Shown piece after piece: positions 1 through 9,003 of a DNA stretch of 58,860 nucleotides. The stretch covers positions 1 to 58,860 of the forward strand of contig JAFDYN010000014.1 in assembly GCA_018267385.1 (NCBI GenBank). Reading direction: 5' to 3'. Position 1 is the first letter of the stretch; each line of letters opens with the position of its first letter. The translations under genes and the position numbers were made by a program. A model generated the notes under the pieces. That model did not search any database and was not told the origin of the DNA. It saw nothing but the letters and a program-made list of their open reading frames with translations. The stretch is from Bacteroidota bacterium. GTDB taxonomy: Bacteria; Bacteroidota; Bacteroidia; Chitinophagales; LD1.

Positions 1-810
<810 letters not shown>

Positions 811-1039
811 AAAGAGTTGATTTCCTAACTAATAAAGGAAATGATTATTGATTTTGCTTGGATACCTTATCTAGTTATCTATGTTTCTTACCTATATTTC
901 AAAGAACTTTTTTGACTGATCGGCCACCTTTCGGTGGTTTCGTTTGTCAAGTTTGTGGTCGGTGTTTTGTCTCCAAAATTCACTTACCTTTTCAGTGTCG
1001 CTTTAGATTCGTTCGTGACGCTTACTGCGAAACGGGACG
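811..1039 (-). promoter_or_regulatory. rRNA leader with boxA-like antitermination motif and hairpin
   Basis: This is the transcribed leader between the nearest promoter and the 16S gene. On the minus strand a GTTCTTTGAA motif (about 898-907) resembles the boxA antitermination element found in Bacteroidota and other rRNA leaders. Upstream of it, 924-937 forms a perfect 5-bp hairpin (CCACC, loop, GGTGG). Short ORFs here overlap in several frames and look like noise. No tRNA or protein gene was seen. Confidence 0.65.
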
Positions 1040-1070
1040 CAAAAGTAGAAGTTATTTTCGAACTTCCAAA
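1040..1070 (-). promoter_or_regulatory. rRNA promoter P1 (16S-proximal)
   Basis: The minus strand carries TTTG (1067-1070), a 19-bp spacer and TACTTTTG (1040-1047). This matches the Bacteroidota sigma consensus TTTG-N19-TAnnTTTG exactly. It is followed at once by GCGTCCCG, a GC-rich discriminator of the kind typical of stringently controlled rRNA promoters. It is the nearest of three elements and would start transcription around 1033, about 220 nt before the 16S gene. Confidence 0.85.
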
Positions 1071-1248
1071 TTCTATCAGAAATTATTTTTTCTTTTTGTT
1101 TCAGCCGTGTGACTGGAAACTGGAGCTACATGAGCCCTCTCAGATCAGATGTGCGGTGGATCCTGTCGAGCAGGATGCTTTGCCAAGTGTATGGCGCGTA
1201 GTCGCTACGCTTTGTTTTCATTGTGCCGTTCTTTTCAGAAGCGGGACG

Positions 1249-1279
1249 CAAAAGTAAGAAGCTTTTTTTATTCTCCAAA
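1249..1279 (-). promoter_or_regulatory. rRNA promoter P2 (middle)
   Basis: The minus strand shows TTTG (1276-1279), a 19-bp spacer and TACTTTTG (1249-1256), again a perfect consensus, with the same GCGTCCCG discriminator as P1. P1 and P2 share the blocks around both boxes but differ in the spacer and between the elements, which looks like an old promoter duplication under selection. Confidence 0.85.
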
Positions 1280-1457
1280 CTTTCATGAAAGTTTTTCTGT
1301 TTTTCAGCTGCGGAAGCTGCGGGATCTCTGATGTGCAGTGGACTCCGGGAGAACCGGGTGCTTTACCATCGAGACGGTGCGTATCACTACGCTGTACCTG
1401 TTTTTATTCCCCCCGGACCAGTATCAAAAGAACGTCGTTGTGTCCGTTTGGGGAGTG

Positions 1458-1488
1458 CAAATGTAGTAACCTTTTACAAATCCGCAAG
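1458..1488 (-). promoter_or_regulatory. Putative rRNA promoter P3 (distal)
   Basis: The minus strand shows CTTG (1485-1488), a 19-bp spacer and TACATTTG (1458-1465). The -7 box fits TAnnTTTG fully and the -33 box has one mismatch. The segment after it, CACTCCCC, is similar to the discriminator of P1 and P2. The spacing and position make a third tandem rRNA promoter likely, but it is weaker than the other two. The stretch 1489-1635 beyond it holds nothing recognisable. Confidence 0.6.
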
Positions 1489-1635
1489 GGGTATAGCGAA
1501 AAAAATCACAAAAGGTTTCATTTCTATCATCATCAGATGTGCCTCAAAGCCTTGATATTATTGGGCTGACGCGTAGTCCAGGCCCATGCACAAAAAAATC
1601 AGTCCTCTATATATAATGAGACCCGGCGGCCAGCA

Positions 1636-3270
1636 TCAGAAGGCAAAAACGTATTTATCTCCGTCCTCATCTTTCATCACATAGTTGACCACGCGGGGCC
1701 AGAGGGGCTTGATGAGTTCTTTCTCCCAGTCGGCCAGGTCCTGGCTGAGGGCTTCTACTACTTTAGGCTTCAGCGTAGCCAAATTATGCTTCTCCTCCTT
1801 ATCCTCCTTTATATTATAAAGTAGCGTGGTGTGGTCATATTCATTGATGATGAGCTTCCACTCTCCCTTGCGGATGGCTTTATTGAAGTCGCTCCTCCAG
1901 TATAGGGCGCCGTGCGGCGGGCCGGCCTGGGTGCCATTGACAAATGGCACGAGGTCTACGCCGTCGTATTTGCGGTCAGCAGGCAGCTCCATATTGACAG
2001 CGCGGGCTACAGTGGCAAAGATGTCCAGAGAGATGACCGGGTCGTGATAGACGGTGCCGGGCTTGATGTGGCCCTTCCACTTCATCATAAACGGCACCCG
2101 GATACCTCCCTCAAAGTTGGTGAACTTGCCCCCCTTGAATGGAGCATTGTCTGTAGTACCATTATAAGATACACCACCGTTATCACTCAGGAAGACGATC
2201 ATCGTATTGTCTGTCAGGCCCAGGCTGTCTACGTGCTGCAGCAGGCGACCTACCTGATCGTCCAGATTCTTGATCATGGCGGCGTAGGTGCGCTTGACAG
2301 GGTCTTTGATATTGGAGAACATGGCATAATACTTCTTCATGGCCTGCAGCGGTGCGTGGGGTGCATTGTATGGCAGGTAGAGGAAGAAGGGACCATTCTT
2401 GCTACGGTCTATATATGATATGGCCTCATCGGTCAGCTTATCGGTCAGGTATTTGTTTTCTTCTTTCTCCTCGCAGCAGTTGCGCAGGATGGCACAGTTG
2501 CCCCGGCGGCCCTCTGCGGTCTGCCACTCATGCTGGTCTATATAGTCGCGGCCTATGTGCGTATTGACCACGTCAGGATTGGAGGCCGGTGCGTAGAGGG
2601 TAAAGGCCTCGTAGAAGCCGTACTGATAGTCAAAGCCGCGGGCACAGGGCTTGGCAAAGTCTGCAGCTCCCAGGTGCCACTTGCCTATGATAGCAGTGGA
2701 GTAGTCATACCGCTTCAGCATATCTGCCAGTGTGATCTCAGAGGGAGGCAGGCCCTGACGCATCCTATCCTCCGTAGATGGCACATCGGTCTCCTTGATC
2801 GGTGTGAGCGGGCGGAAGCGTGGCAGGATCTTGAAGCCGTAGTACTCGGCCATATTCTTCAGGTAGCGGTGATTGGGCTGAAACTCATGACCGAAGCGCT
2901 GCTGGTAGCGACCGGTCAGGAGACCCGCGCGCGATGGTGAGCATACAGGGGAGGAGATATAGCCCTCGGTGAATACGACCCCTTCATGGCCCAGCCTATC
3001 TATATTGGGCGTAGTGAGCGCCTTATTGCCATAGAGAGAGAGGTCAGTAGCGCCCAGGTCATCTGCCAGTATGAGTATGACATTGGGACGCGCATGGCTC
3101 AGAGGATCGGCTACGGGTTTTGCCAGAAAATCCTCCTTGCCCTTGATGAGCTTTTCATCAAAGTATATCTTATACTTATCACTGTAAAACGGACGGTGCA
3201 GAAAACTCATGCACAGTACGGCGATAGCCGCCAGGCCACCTGTCAGTACTAAACCCTTAATGTATCGCAT
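1636..3270 (-). CDS. Sulfatase family protein (formylglycine-dependent, Cys type)
   Basis: This is an exported hydrolase of 544 residues expected to remove sulfate groups from an unknown substrate. An N-terminal hydrophobic segment (about 6-24) serves as a signal peptide or membrane anchor. The sulfatase fold begins at RPNVILILADDLG (61-73), which supplies the two metal-binding Asp (70, 71). The core motif CSPSR (110-114), followed by LTGR (118-121), marks Cys110 as the residue converted to formylglycine. The motifs GKWHLG, NAPHAPLQ and LSDNGG supply further metal and substrate contacts. No SusC/SusD pair or sulfatase-maturing enzyme lies nearby, so the substrate cannot be read from context. 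A TAGCTTTG box sits just upstream of the ATG. The family is certain; the specificity is unknown. Confidence 0.95.
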   Translation of the reverse strand: MRYIKGLVLTGGLAAIAVLCMSFLHRPFYSDKYKIYFDEKLIKGKEDFLAKPVADPLSHARPNVILILADDLGATDLSLYGNKALTTPNIDRLGHEGVVFTEGYISSPVCSPSRAGLLTGRYQQRFGHEFQPNHRYLKNMAEYYGFKILPRFRPLTPIKETDVPSTEDRMRQGLPPSEITLADMLKRYDYSTAIIGKWHLGAADFAKPCARGFDYQYGFYEAFTLYAPASNPDVVNTHIGRDYIDQHEWQTAEGRRGNCAILRNCCEEKEENKYLTDKLTDEAISYIDRSKNGPFFLYLPYNAPHAPLQAMKKYYAMFSNIKDPVKRTYAAMIKNLDDQVGRLLQHVDSLGLTDNTMIVFLSDNGGVSYNGTTDNAPFKGGKFTNFEGGIRVPFMMKWKGHIKPGTVYHDPVISLDIFATVARAVNMELPADRKYDGVDLVPFVNGTQAGPPHGALYWRSDFNKAIRKGEWKLIINEYDHTTLLYNIKEDKEEKHNLATLKPKVVEALSQDLADWEKELIKPLWPRVVNYVMKDEDGDKYVFAF

Positions 3271-3274
3271 ATAC

Positions 3275-3282
3275 CAAAGCTA
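3275..3282 (-). promoter_or_regulatory. Candidate -7 box for the sulfatase gene
   Basis: TAGCTTTG on the minus strand fits the TAnnTTTG consensus and lies 4 bp from the start codon. No TTG-type -33 box was found at 19-21 bp, so the promoter is tentative, and initiation here would leave almost no leader. The rest of 3283-3542 holds no convincing gene. Confidence 0.35.
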
Positions 3283-3542
3283 ACGAATAACTGACGGAAA
3301 GTTTACATCCAGTTTCCATCTTTTCGTTAAATGAAAGGTTAATTTTAAGATCATCAAAACGGGCAAAATGTACCCCGCAATAAATGGCCGTAACCCTTAT
3401 CCAGCAATGGTTTGATGGAGAATATTTTAGATGATACAGCCTTTTCTGCTTTTCGCAACTGTTGTCGATTTTACCACTGTGCCGGACAGCATAAAACAGC
3501 GGAGCGTTTCCTGAATGTGGCTCTCTGCGAGCTTTCAAAAGG

Positions 3543-3812
3543 TCACTCCGTGAGGTATTTAGTCAGTTCGTCTTCTATCCTCTTGCAGGAGACGAGCAGC
3601 GGCTTATGAGTGATCTCGAGGTCAAAGGTATGCTCAGATATGGTATAGTTGCCATTGATATGACCTATGATCAGCGGTAGCTCAAATGTGCCAGCCACCT
3701 CATCTCCGGTCAGCTTGCCCCCATGGTGGGTGATGGCAGCCTGCGCCTTTTCCATCAGTTCTTTCCTATTCTTTACATTGCCGATATGGATAGATATGTT
3801 GCACTTGGCCAT
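3543..3812 (-). CDS. Small protein resembling the polyhydroxyalkanoate-system (PHA_gran_rgn) family
   Basis: An 89-residue soluble protein with no signal peptide. The layout recalls the small family annotated as putative polyhydroxyalkanoic acid system protein. It has an N-terminal beta strand (MAKCNISIHIGNVKN) and a helix (RKELMEKAQAAITHHGG). Strand pairs follow (GTFELPLIIGHINGNYTI, EHTFDLEITHKPLL), then a C-terminal amphipathic helix (KRIEDELTKYLTE). This is judged from the pattern only. No PHA synthase or phasin gene is in the window, so a role in granules is not supported by context. It is a single gene between the sulfatase and a PorP gene, with TAGCTTTG at 3830-3837 as a likely -7 box. 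Confidence 0.75.
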   Translation of the reverse strand: MAKCNISIHIGNVKNRKELMEKAQAAITHHGGKLTGDEVAGTFELPLIIGHINGNYTISEHTFDLEITHKPLLVSCKRIEDELTKYLTE

Positions 3813-3829
3813 GGTCTGTACTCTTTACA

Positions 3830-3837
3830 CAAAGCTA
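3830..3837 (-). promoter_or_regulatory. Candidate -7 box for the 89-residue protein gene
   Basis: TAGCTTTG on the minus strand matches TAnnTTTG and lies 17 bp before the ATG. At 19 bp upstream there is only ATGG, so the -33 box is poor. Confidence 0.4.
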
Positions 3838-3888
3838 AAGAAAACAGGTAGCCCTACCATAGCACTATCCACAGGGCTGTGTCAAATG

Positions 3889-3913
3889 AAAAAGCCGCTC
3901 CCGGGAGCGGCTT
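3889..3913 (-). terminator. Rho-independent terminator of the PorP gene
   Basis: The 22-base segment 3892-3913 is a perfect palindrome (AGCCGCTCCC/GGGAGCGGCT core). On the minus strand it is followed by a T run (3893-3889). It lies 24 bp past the stop codon of the PorP/SprF gene and should end that cargo-PorP transcript. Confidence 0.85.
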
Positions 3914-3937
3914 ATGTTATGTCTTTCAGCGAGTTGT

Positions 3938-4972
3938 TTAGAAACGAGGGCAGAAGAGGGTTTCCTTCAGGCTGTAGGCCTTGGGAAAGCCGATGTACAT
4001 CAGAGATATCTCAAATGCGCCGGTGCCCGGTCCGGCCTCTTTAAATTTATTGACTGTAAAGTCGTAGCTGGCTCCCACCTTGAAGCCTTTGATCTGGAAA
4101 GCAGCATAAGCAATCGCTGACTCAGCCTGGTGATCCTTTGTGATGATGTCGTTGGACCTGCTATAGATACCCAGAGTGATGTTTGTACGCATATTGATGT
4201 CATACCCGAAGCCGAGACCTGCATTGAGCTGATTGGCTACAGACTGCTTCATCCAGAGTACAGACGGCAGGAGGTGAAAACGACGACCCAGGGTAAAATC
4301 CATACCGCCGGAGATATTGCCACGGAGGTAGAGCGTCTTCTTCTCAGTAGTAGTAGCCAGGTTATACTTAGGCACAGCAGTATTAAAGATAGTACCACCG
4401 AGATAGAGAGCGATCTTGCTGGTCAGCTTGCCATAGTAGAGCAAGCCTACATTGAGGTTTGCGTATTTTACATTTGGCTGGAGGTTGATACCGCTTGCGA
4501 TATTCTGGTTAAACTCATTACCCTGATACTGGCTGGCAAACTGTGGGTTTTTATAGCCAGTCTGTGTGTAGCCCAGCTGAAGCCCTATGGACAGCTGATG
4601 ATTAGGACTGAGGTGACGGATATAAGATCCGGAAGCCACCAGGCTAAAGGTCTGAAAAGAACTGGCACCGGCAGCATCATAGAGCACATATGCACCTACA
4701 CCTACTACATCCTTGCCTCCTGTACCGAGAGCGATAGGCATATCAAAGGATATAGAGGGGGTCTGATACGGTGAGTTGAAAAAGCCATTATTGACGCCGG
4801 AGAACCATTGGTTTCTATAGATAGCACCTACTCTATAGCTACCCGGCACTACCCCCGTGAGGGCAGGATTGGTAGTGAGTGGCGTATTGTAAAACTGAGT
4901 ATAGTGCATATCCTGTGCTCCCGCTGTGAGGAGGGCAAGGACTGTGATGGTGGCTAAATAAAGTTTCTTCAT
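3938..4972 (-). CDS. PorP/SprF family T9SS outer-membrane protein (1)
   Basis: A 344-residue beta-barrel of the PorP/SprF family. Members work with the type IX secretion system, and several are needed for secretion or surface display of a neighbouring type B cargo. The signal peptide MKKLYLATITVLALLTAGAQ is followed by the family hallmark DMHYTQFYNTPLTTNPALTG, and the protein ends in CPRF. The ATG at 4972 is preferred over the TTG two codons upstream. It follows a type B sorting-domain gene by 47 bp on the same strand and precedes a strong terminator, so the two form a cargo-partner pair. Compare the second PorP at 17437-18501, which sits in the same position relative to its cargo. Confidence 0.95.
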   Translation of the reverse strand: MKKLYLATITVLALLTAGAQDMHYTQFYNTPLTTNPALTGVVPGSYRVGAIYRNQWFSGVNNGFFNSPYQTPSISFDMPIALGTGGKDVVGVGAYVLYDAAGASSFQTFSLVASGSYIRHLSPNHQLSIGLQLGYTQTGYKNPQFASQYQGNEFNQNIASGINLQPNVKYANLNVGLLYYGKLTSKIALYLGGTIFNTAVPKYNLATTTEKKTLYLRGNISGGMDFTLGRRFHLLPSVLWMKQSVANQLNAGLGFGYDINMRTNITLGIYSRSNDIITKDHQAESAIAYAAFQIKGFKVGASYDFTVNKFKEAGPGTGAFEISLMYIGFPKAYSLKETLFCPRF

Positions 4973-5019
4973 TATCAAGTTTCTCTTTTGGTTTTAGGTT
5001 TAGGGTTTTCAGATGAGGT

Positions 5020-6363
5020 TTACCATACAAGGGCTACATTGCCCGTCACAGTAGGATAGAGCTTATTGGTCTGCTTGTTTCGCACTTTGGCCAGGTATAC
5101 ATAGTTGCCCTGATCCTGCAGTTTGCCATGATACTGGCCATCCCACTTGTCCGTGCCATCTCGCCTGCTATCAAATACCATCTCACCCCAGCGGTTGAAA
5201 ACACTGAGCTCGTCCAGCATCACGATATCACCCTGATTGATAATGGTAAAGTAGGTGTTCTCCACCGGCACACCCACGCCACCAGGCAGAAAAGCGGTAG
5301 GGAAAGTAAAGTCCCTCTTGATAGGAATGGTATCTATGAGTGCAAATACGGAATCATTGGCCGCTGGTGTCCAGGCACTCTTGGTAAACTTGATACGGCC
5401 TGAACCTGTCTGGCCCGGAGTAGCGACCACTTGCTGCATATTGGCCCACTGAGCAGGTGTACCAGTCCAGACACCGATAGAGGCCCATGGACCGTCTGCG
5501 ATCTGGTCTGAGAAGATAGAGAGATCTGCAGGGGAATTGTCAGAAGCATCTACGATGTGATAGAATACGTCATTTACCAAACTGATGCCACCGGATTTTT
5601 TCAGCGTGTCATAGCCGTCATCAGAGGTGGTAGAGGTAGTCGGAACATTCTCTGAGTAGCGCACTTTATAGTATCTGGCCTGGGTATTGGCCGGCACTAT
5701 AGATGCCTCCCGTATCTTGGCAGTACCGCCATCATTCACACCTGTAGGGAAAATATACTCAGTCTTCTGATCTGTATTTCTCACCAAGCGGCCTCCTGCA
5801 GTGCTGCTCACGAAGCCAGTGTTTACAGTATTCTGCACGATGGCGGTAGGGTCGCTATTGGTCACATTGAGCCAGTAGGATGCCGTGGCATGCTCAGAGC
5901 CAGAGAGGTGCAGCGAATTGGTCACCGTCACGTCTCCATCTGTCTGGCGCTTGGTACCGAGGCCGATAGGTGTCGAGTCGGTCAGGTTGTAAAAAGTATT
6001 TGGGCTGGTGCCTGATATATTCTGATCTGTACCGTAGAGTGTGACCCAAGACTGATCCGCATTCCAGGTGGCATTATTGACCCAGTCTTTCTGCACAAAG
6101 TATTTGCCTGTACTAGTACCTGCACCGTCTGCCGTGCCGAGGGTATTGACAAAGCTGCCCTCGATGACTACAGTACCGGCATTTTTGAGCGAGCCGGATG
6201 CTGCATTTTCCAGAGAGCCGGAGCCTGTAGTGATATTGTCAGACTTGACGATCATCACACCGCCGGTCGTGACAGCCACAGGTGCGCCGTTATTGTAGAA
6301 AGTTTGAGCGTAAGCCGCTGAGAGTGCGACAGATGCTGCGATCAGGAGTAGGGTTTTCTTCAT
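5020..6363 (-). CDS. Exported protein with T9SS type B (CHU_C) C-terminal sorting domain
   Basis: A 447-residue secreted protein. The signal peptide MKKTLLLIAASVALSAAYAQ leads into a Gly/Ser/Thr/Asn-rich beta-structured body without a recognised enzyme domain (about 21-350). The last ~95 residues form a type B (gliding-motility-associated) sorting domain: FPTAFLPGG near 354, FNRWGEMVFDS at 389-399, WDGQYHGK and GNYVYLAKV, ending NVALVW. Proteins of this class cross the outer membrane through the T9SS. The PorP/SprF gene 47 bp downstream is its likely dedicated partner. The body may be structural or adhesive; no catalytic motif is visible. Confidence 0.93.
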   Translation of the reverse strand: MKKTLLLIAASVALSAAYAQTFYNNGAPVAVTTGGVMIVKSDNITTGSGSLENAASGSLKNAGTVVIEGSFVNTLGTADGAGTSTGKYFVQKDWVNNATWNADQSWVTLYGTDQNISGTSPNTFYNLTDSTPIGLGTKRQTDGDVTVTNSLHLSGSEHATASYWLNVTNSDPTAIVQNTVNTGFVSSTAGGRLVRNTDQKTEYIFPTGVNDGGTAKIREASIVPANTQARYYKVRYSENVPTTSTTSDDGYDTLKKSGGISLVNDVFYHIVDASDNSPADLSIFSDQIADGPWASIGVWTGTPAQWANMQQVVATPGQTGSGRIKFTKSAWTPAANDSVFALIDTIPIKRDFTFPTAFLPGGVGVPVENTYFTIINQGDIVMLDELSVFNRWGEMVFDSRRDGTDKWDGQYHGKLQDQGNYVYLAKVRNKQTNKLYPTVTGNVALVW

Positions 6364-6577
6364 TGCTTACAAGGTGAAAAGGGTATAATACCACAAAAAT
6401 GTGGTATGTCTAGTCCGTAAAATTATCTTTTTATGCCTATTTGTCAAATTTTGACATGAAAAACTCCGCCCAAAAAACCATTTACCTAAATCAAGGACAA
6501 TCCACAGTAAATGGGTGCAAGATAGACGTGGTGCGGGATAGCGAGGATGCATAGTTTAGCACAAACATTATCCGTCC

Positions 6578-7555
6578 ATGAAAAAAATAACGTATTTAAT
6601 TAGTTTTGCAATCATAACAATAAGTTTGTCATCTTGTTTAGTATCAAAAAAGAAGTTTGATGAGCAAGAAGCCCTGGCTAAGAAGAGCATGGCGGAGAAG
6701 CGTGACTGCAATGAGAAGCTGGATAAGGCCAATGCCGATATAGCTAACCTGAATGACCAGATCAGCAAACTGAATGGCGAGGTAGCCGACCTGAAAAACA
6801 AGAATCTCACCCTCTCTGAGCAAAAAGACCGGCTCACCAAGGCCAATGAAGATGCCAATAAACTGTACGAAAGCCTGAAAAATCAATACCAGGACCTGAG
6901 TAAATCATCAAGCAAAGACAAAGAAAAGCTGAGCCTGGCCCTGGCGGAAAAAGAAGCAACCCTAAACGATAAGCAGGCCGAGCTGCAAAGGCTGTCTGAC
7001 GCCCTGAAAGAGCGTGAAAAGAGAGTAAAGGACCTGGAAGCCTCCATAGCACGCAAGGAAGAAGCGCTGGCTGATCTCAAGAAGAAGATCACGGATGCAC
7101 TCACCGGATTTGCCAGTGATGAACTGAAGGTGACACAGAAGGATGGCAAGGTGTATGTGTCTCTGTCAGACAAGCTGCTCTTCAAGTCAGGCAGCTTTGC
7201 AGTGGATGAGAAGGGAAAATCAGCTATCGTAAAAGTGGCCGAGGTCATGAATAAGCTGACTGATGTGACACTGGTAGTAGAAGGCCATACGGACAATAAG
7301 CAGTATACCGCAGCCAAAGGTGAGGTGAAAAATAACTGGGACCTGAGTGCGATGCGCGCAGCGGCCGTGACCAATATCGTAGTAAATGATGGCAAACTGG
7401 ACCCTAAGCGTGTGGTAGCGGAGGGTCGCGGGGAGTTTTACCCGGTGGCATCTAATGACACTCCAGAGGGCCGCAGCCAGAACCGCCGTATAGAGCTGGT
7501 CCTCTCTCCAGACCTCAAGGAGATATTCAAGATACTGGACAATACACAGCAATAG
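6578..7555 (+). CDS. OmpA-family lipoprotein with long coiled coil
   Basis: A 325-residue lipoprotein. The signal ends in LSSC with Cys20 as the lipidated residue. Residues 25-175 are charged heptad sequence, a long periplasmic coiled coil. Residues 185-310 are an OmpA peptidoglycan-binding domain with EGHTDN (235-240), an LSxxRAxxV segment (256-264) and QNRRIELVL (301-309). It would tether the outer membrane to peptidoglycan across a spacer. It is divergent from the type B cargo gene (214 bp apart) and 44 bp ahead of rlmD, which has its own promoter-like element. A TAGTTTAG box (6552-6559) is a weak -7 candidate. This coiled-coil/OmpA layout is common in Bacteroidota; its partner is unknown. 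Confidence 0.92.
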   Translation: MKKITYLISFAIITISLSSCLVSKKKFDEQEALAKKSMAEKRDCNEKLDKANADIANLNDQISKLNGEVADLKNKNLTLSEQKDRLTKANEDANKLYESLKNQYQDLSKSSSKDKEKLSLALAEKEATLNDKQAELQRLSDALKEREKRVKDLEASIARKEEALADLKKKITDALTGFASDELKVTQKDGKVYVSLSDKLLFKSGSFAVDEKGKSAIVKVAEVMNKLTDVTLVVEGHTDNKQYTAAKGEVKNNWDLSAMRAAAVTNIVVNDGKLDPKRVVAEGRGEFYPVASNDTPEGRSQNRRIELVLSPDLKEIFKILDNTQQ

Positions 7556-7560
7556 GACAT

Positions 7561-7592
7561 TTTGGCGCTTGCTGGCTGTTTCTGTAATATTG
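7561..7592 (+). promoter_or_regulatory. Candidate rlmD promoter
   Basis: TTTG (7561-7564), a 20-bp spacer and TAATATTG (7585-7592, one mismatch to TAnnTTTG) lie in the gap after the OmpA gene. The rlmD ATG is only 7 bp further on, so the leader would be very short. Confidence 0.5.
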
Positions 7593-7599
7593 CGCTCTG

Positions 7600-8997
7600 A
7601 TGAAAAAAGAGCCAAAGCAGATAGATAATGTGACCATCACCGCCATGGCCTCCAAGGGTCTCGGCATAGGCAAAGTAGACGGCAAAGTATACTTTGTAGC
7701 GGGCGCTGTGCCGGGAGATATCGTGAATGTGCGCATCACCACTGACAAGAAGAAATACGCAGAGGGTGAGATAGCAGAGCTGATCACTGCATCTGAGCAT
7801 CGCACCGAGCCGGTATGCGAGCACTTTGGCACCTGTGGCGGCTGCAAGTGGCAGCACATAAAGTACAGTGAGCAACTACAATACAAGACGCAGATCGTAG
7901 AGGATGCCCTGATCCGCATAGGCAAGCTGACCATACCGGAGGTGAAGCCTATCACGGGCAGCCGTTCTGATTATTTCTACCGCAATAAACTGGAATTTAG
8001 TTTCACTGACCGCCGCTGGCTGACTCAGAGGGAGATAGATGGTGGGCAGGAGTATGACCGCCGCGGGTTGGGATTCCACGTACCGGGCAGCTTTATGATG
8101 GTGCTGGATGTGAAGAAGTGCTGGCTGCAAGCCGACCCGTCTAATGCGATCCGCCTGGCCGTGCGCGACTTTGCGATAGCCAATGATTACAGCTTCTTCA
8201 ATATCAAAACACAGGAGGGCCTGCTGCGCACGATGATGATCCGTACGACCTCACTGGGCGAGATCATGGTGCTGGTGATGTTTACCTCTCAGGATGATGA
8301 GAAAATCGCTGGTCTGCTGGATCATCTGCAAGAGAAATTTCCCCAAATCACCTCGCTGCAATATGTGATCAACAACAAGCGCAATGATACCATCTATGAC
8401 CTGCCTACCTATGTACATAGCGGCAAGGATCATATCGTGGAGCAACTGGGAGACTATAAGTTTAAGGTCAATCCAAAGTCATTCTTCCAGACCAACTCTG
8501 ATCAGGCGCGGGTGCTGTATGATGTGGCAAAGGAATTTGCAGATCTGAAGCCGACGGATGTGGTGTATGACCTCTACACGGGTGTGGGCAGTATCGCACT
8601 CTACGTCTCCGGCCTCTGCAAAAATGTAGTGGGCATAGAGCAGGTAGAAGCGGCAATAGAAGATGCTAAGGAAAATGCAGAGCTAAATGGCGTAACCAAT
8701 TGTGCCTTCTACGCCGGTGATGTGCGGATGGTGCTGAAGCCGGAATTCATCGCTGCTAATGGCAGGCCGGATGTGGTGATCACCGACCCGCCGCGTGCAG
8801 GTATGCATGAAGATGTGGTCAAGACCCTGCTCGAACTGGCTGCACCACGCATCGTCTACGTGAGCTGTAATCCTGCTACGCAGGCACGCGACCTGGAGCT
8901 ATTGGCGGCGAAGTATGATATCAAGAAGATACAGCCGGTGGATATGTTCCCACAGACGACGCACATAGAGAATGTGGCGGTGCTGCAGCTGAGGTGA
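7600..8997 (+). CDS. rlmD: 23S rRNA (uracil-C5)-methyltransferase, RlmD/RumA family
   Basis: A 465-residue SAM-dependent enzyme that methylates C5 of a uridine in RNA, most likely U1939 of 23S rRNA. An N-terminal TRAM domain (about 1-62) binds RNA. A 4Fe-4S cluster is predicted from Cys73, Cys79, Cys82 (CEHFGTCGGC) and Cys174 (VKKCW). The Rossmann methyltransferase domain carries DLYTGVGSIAL and TDPPRAG, with the nucleophile Cys423 in VSCNPATQARDL. The C terminus is QTTHIENVAVLQL. All key residues are present and the length is normal. Bacteroidota often carry more than one member of this family, so the exact target is inferred. Confidence 0.95.
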   Translation: MKKEPKQIDNVTITAMASKGLGIGKVDGKVYFVAGAVPGDIVNVRITTDKKKYAEGEIAELITASEHRTEPVCEHFGTCGGCKWQHIKYSEQLQYKTQIVEDALIRIGKLTIPEVKPITGSRSDYFYRNKLEFSFTDRRWLTQREIDGGQEYDRRGLGFHVPGSFMMVLDVKKCWLQADPSNAIRLAVRDFAIANDYSFFNIKTQEGLLRTMMIRTTSLGEIMVLVMFTSQDDEKIAGLLDHLQEKFPQITSLQYVINNKRNDTIYDLPTYVHSGKDHIVEQLGDYKFKVNPKSFFQTNSDQARVLYDVAKEFADLKPTDVVYDLYTGVGSIALYVSGLCKNVVGIEQVEAAIEDAKENAELNGVTNCAFYAGDVRMVLKPEFIAANGRPDVVITDPPRAGMHEDVVKTLLELAAPRIVYVSCNPATQARDLELLAAKYDIKKIQPVDMFPQTTHIENVAVLQLR

Positions 8998-9003
8998 TAT
9001 AGT

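Noticed and set aside
858..1569. Several short plus-strand frames upstream of the 16S gene
   Set aside because: They overlap each other in different frames, contain rRNA promoter elements in reverse, and have no domain or ribosome-binding site.
3257..3538. 93-codon frame upstream of the sulfatase on the same strand
   Set aside because: Runs across the likely promoter and overlaps the sulfatase start; composition is not protein-like.
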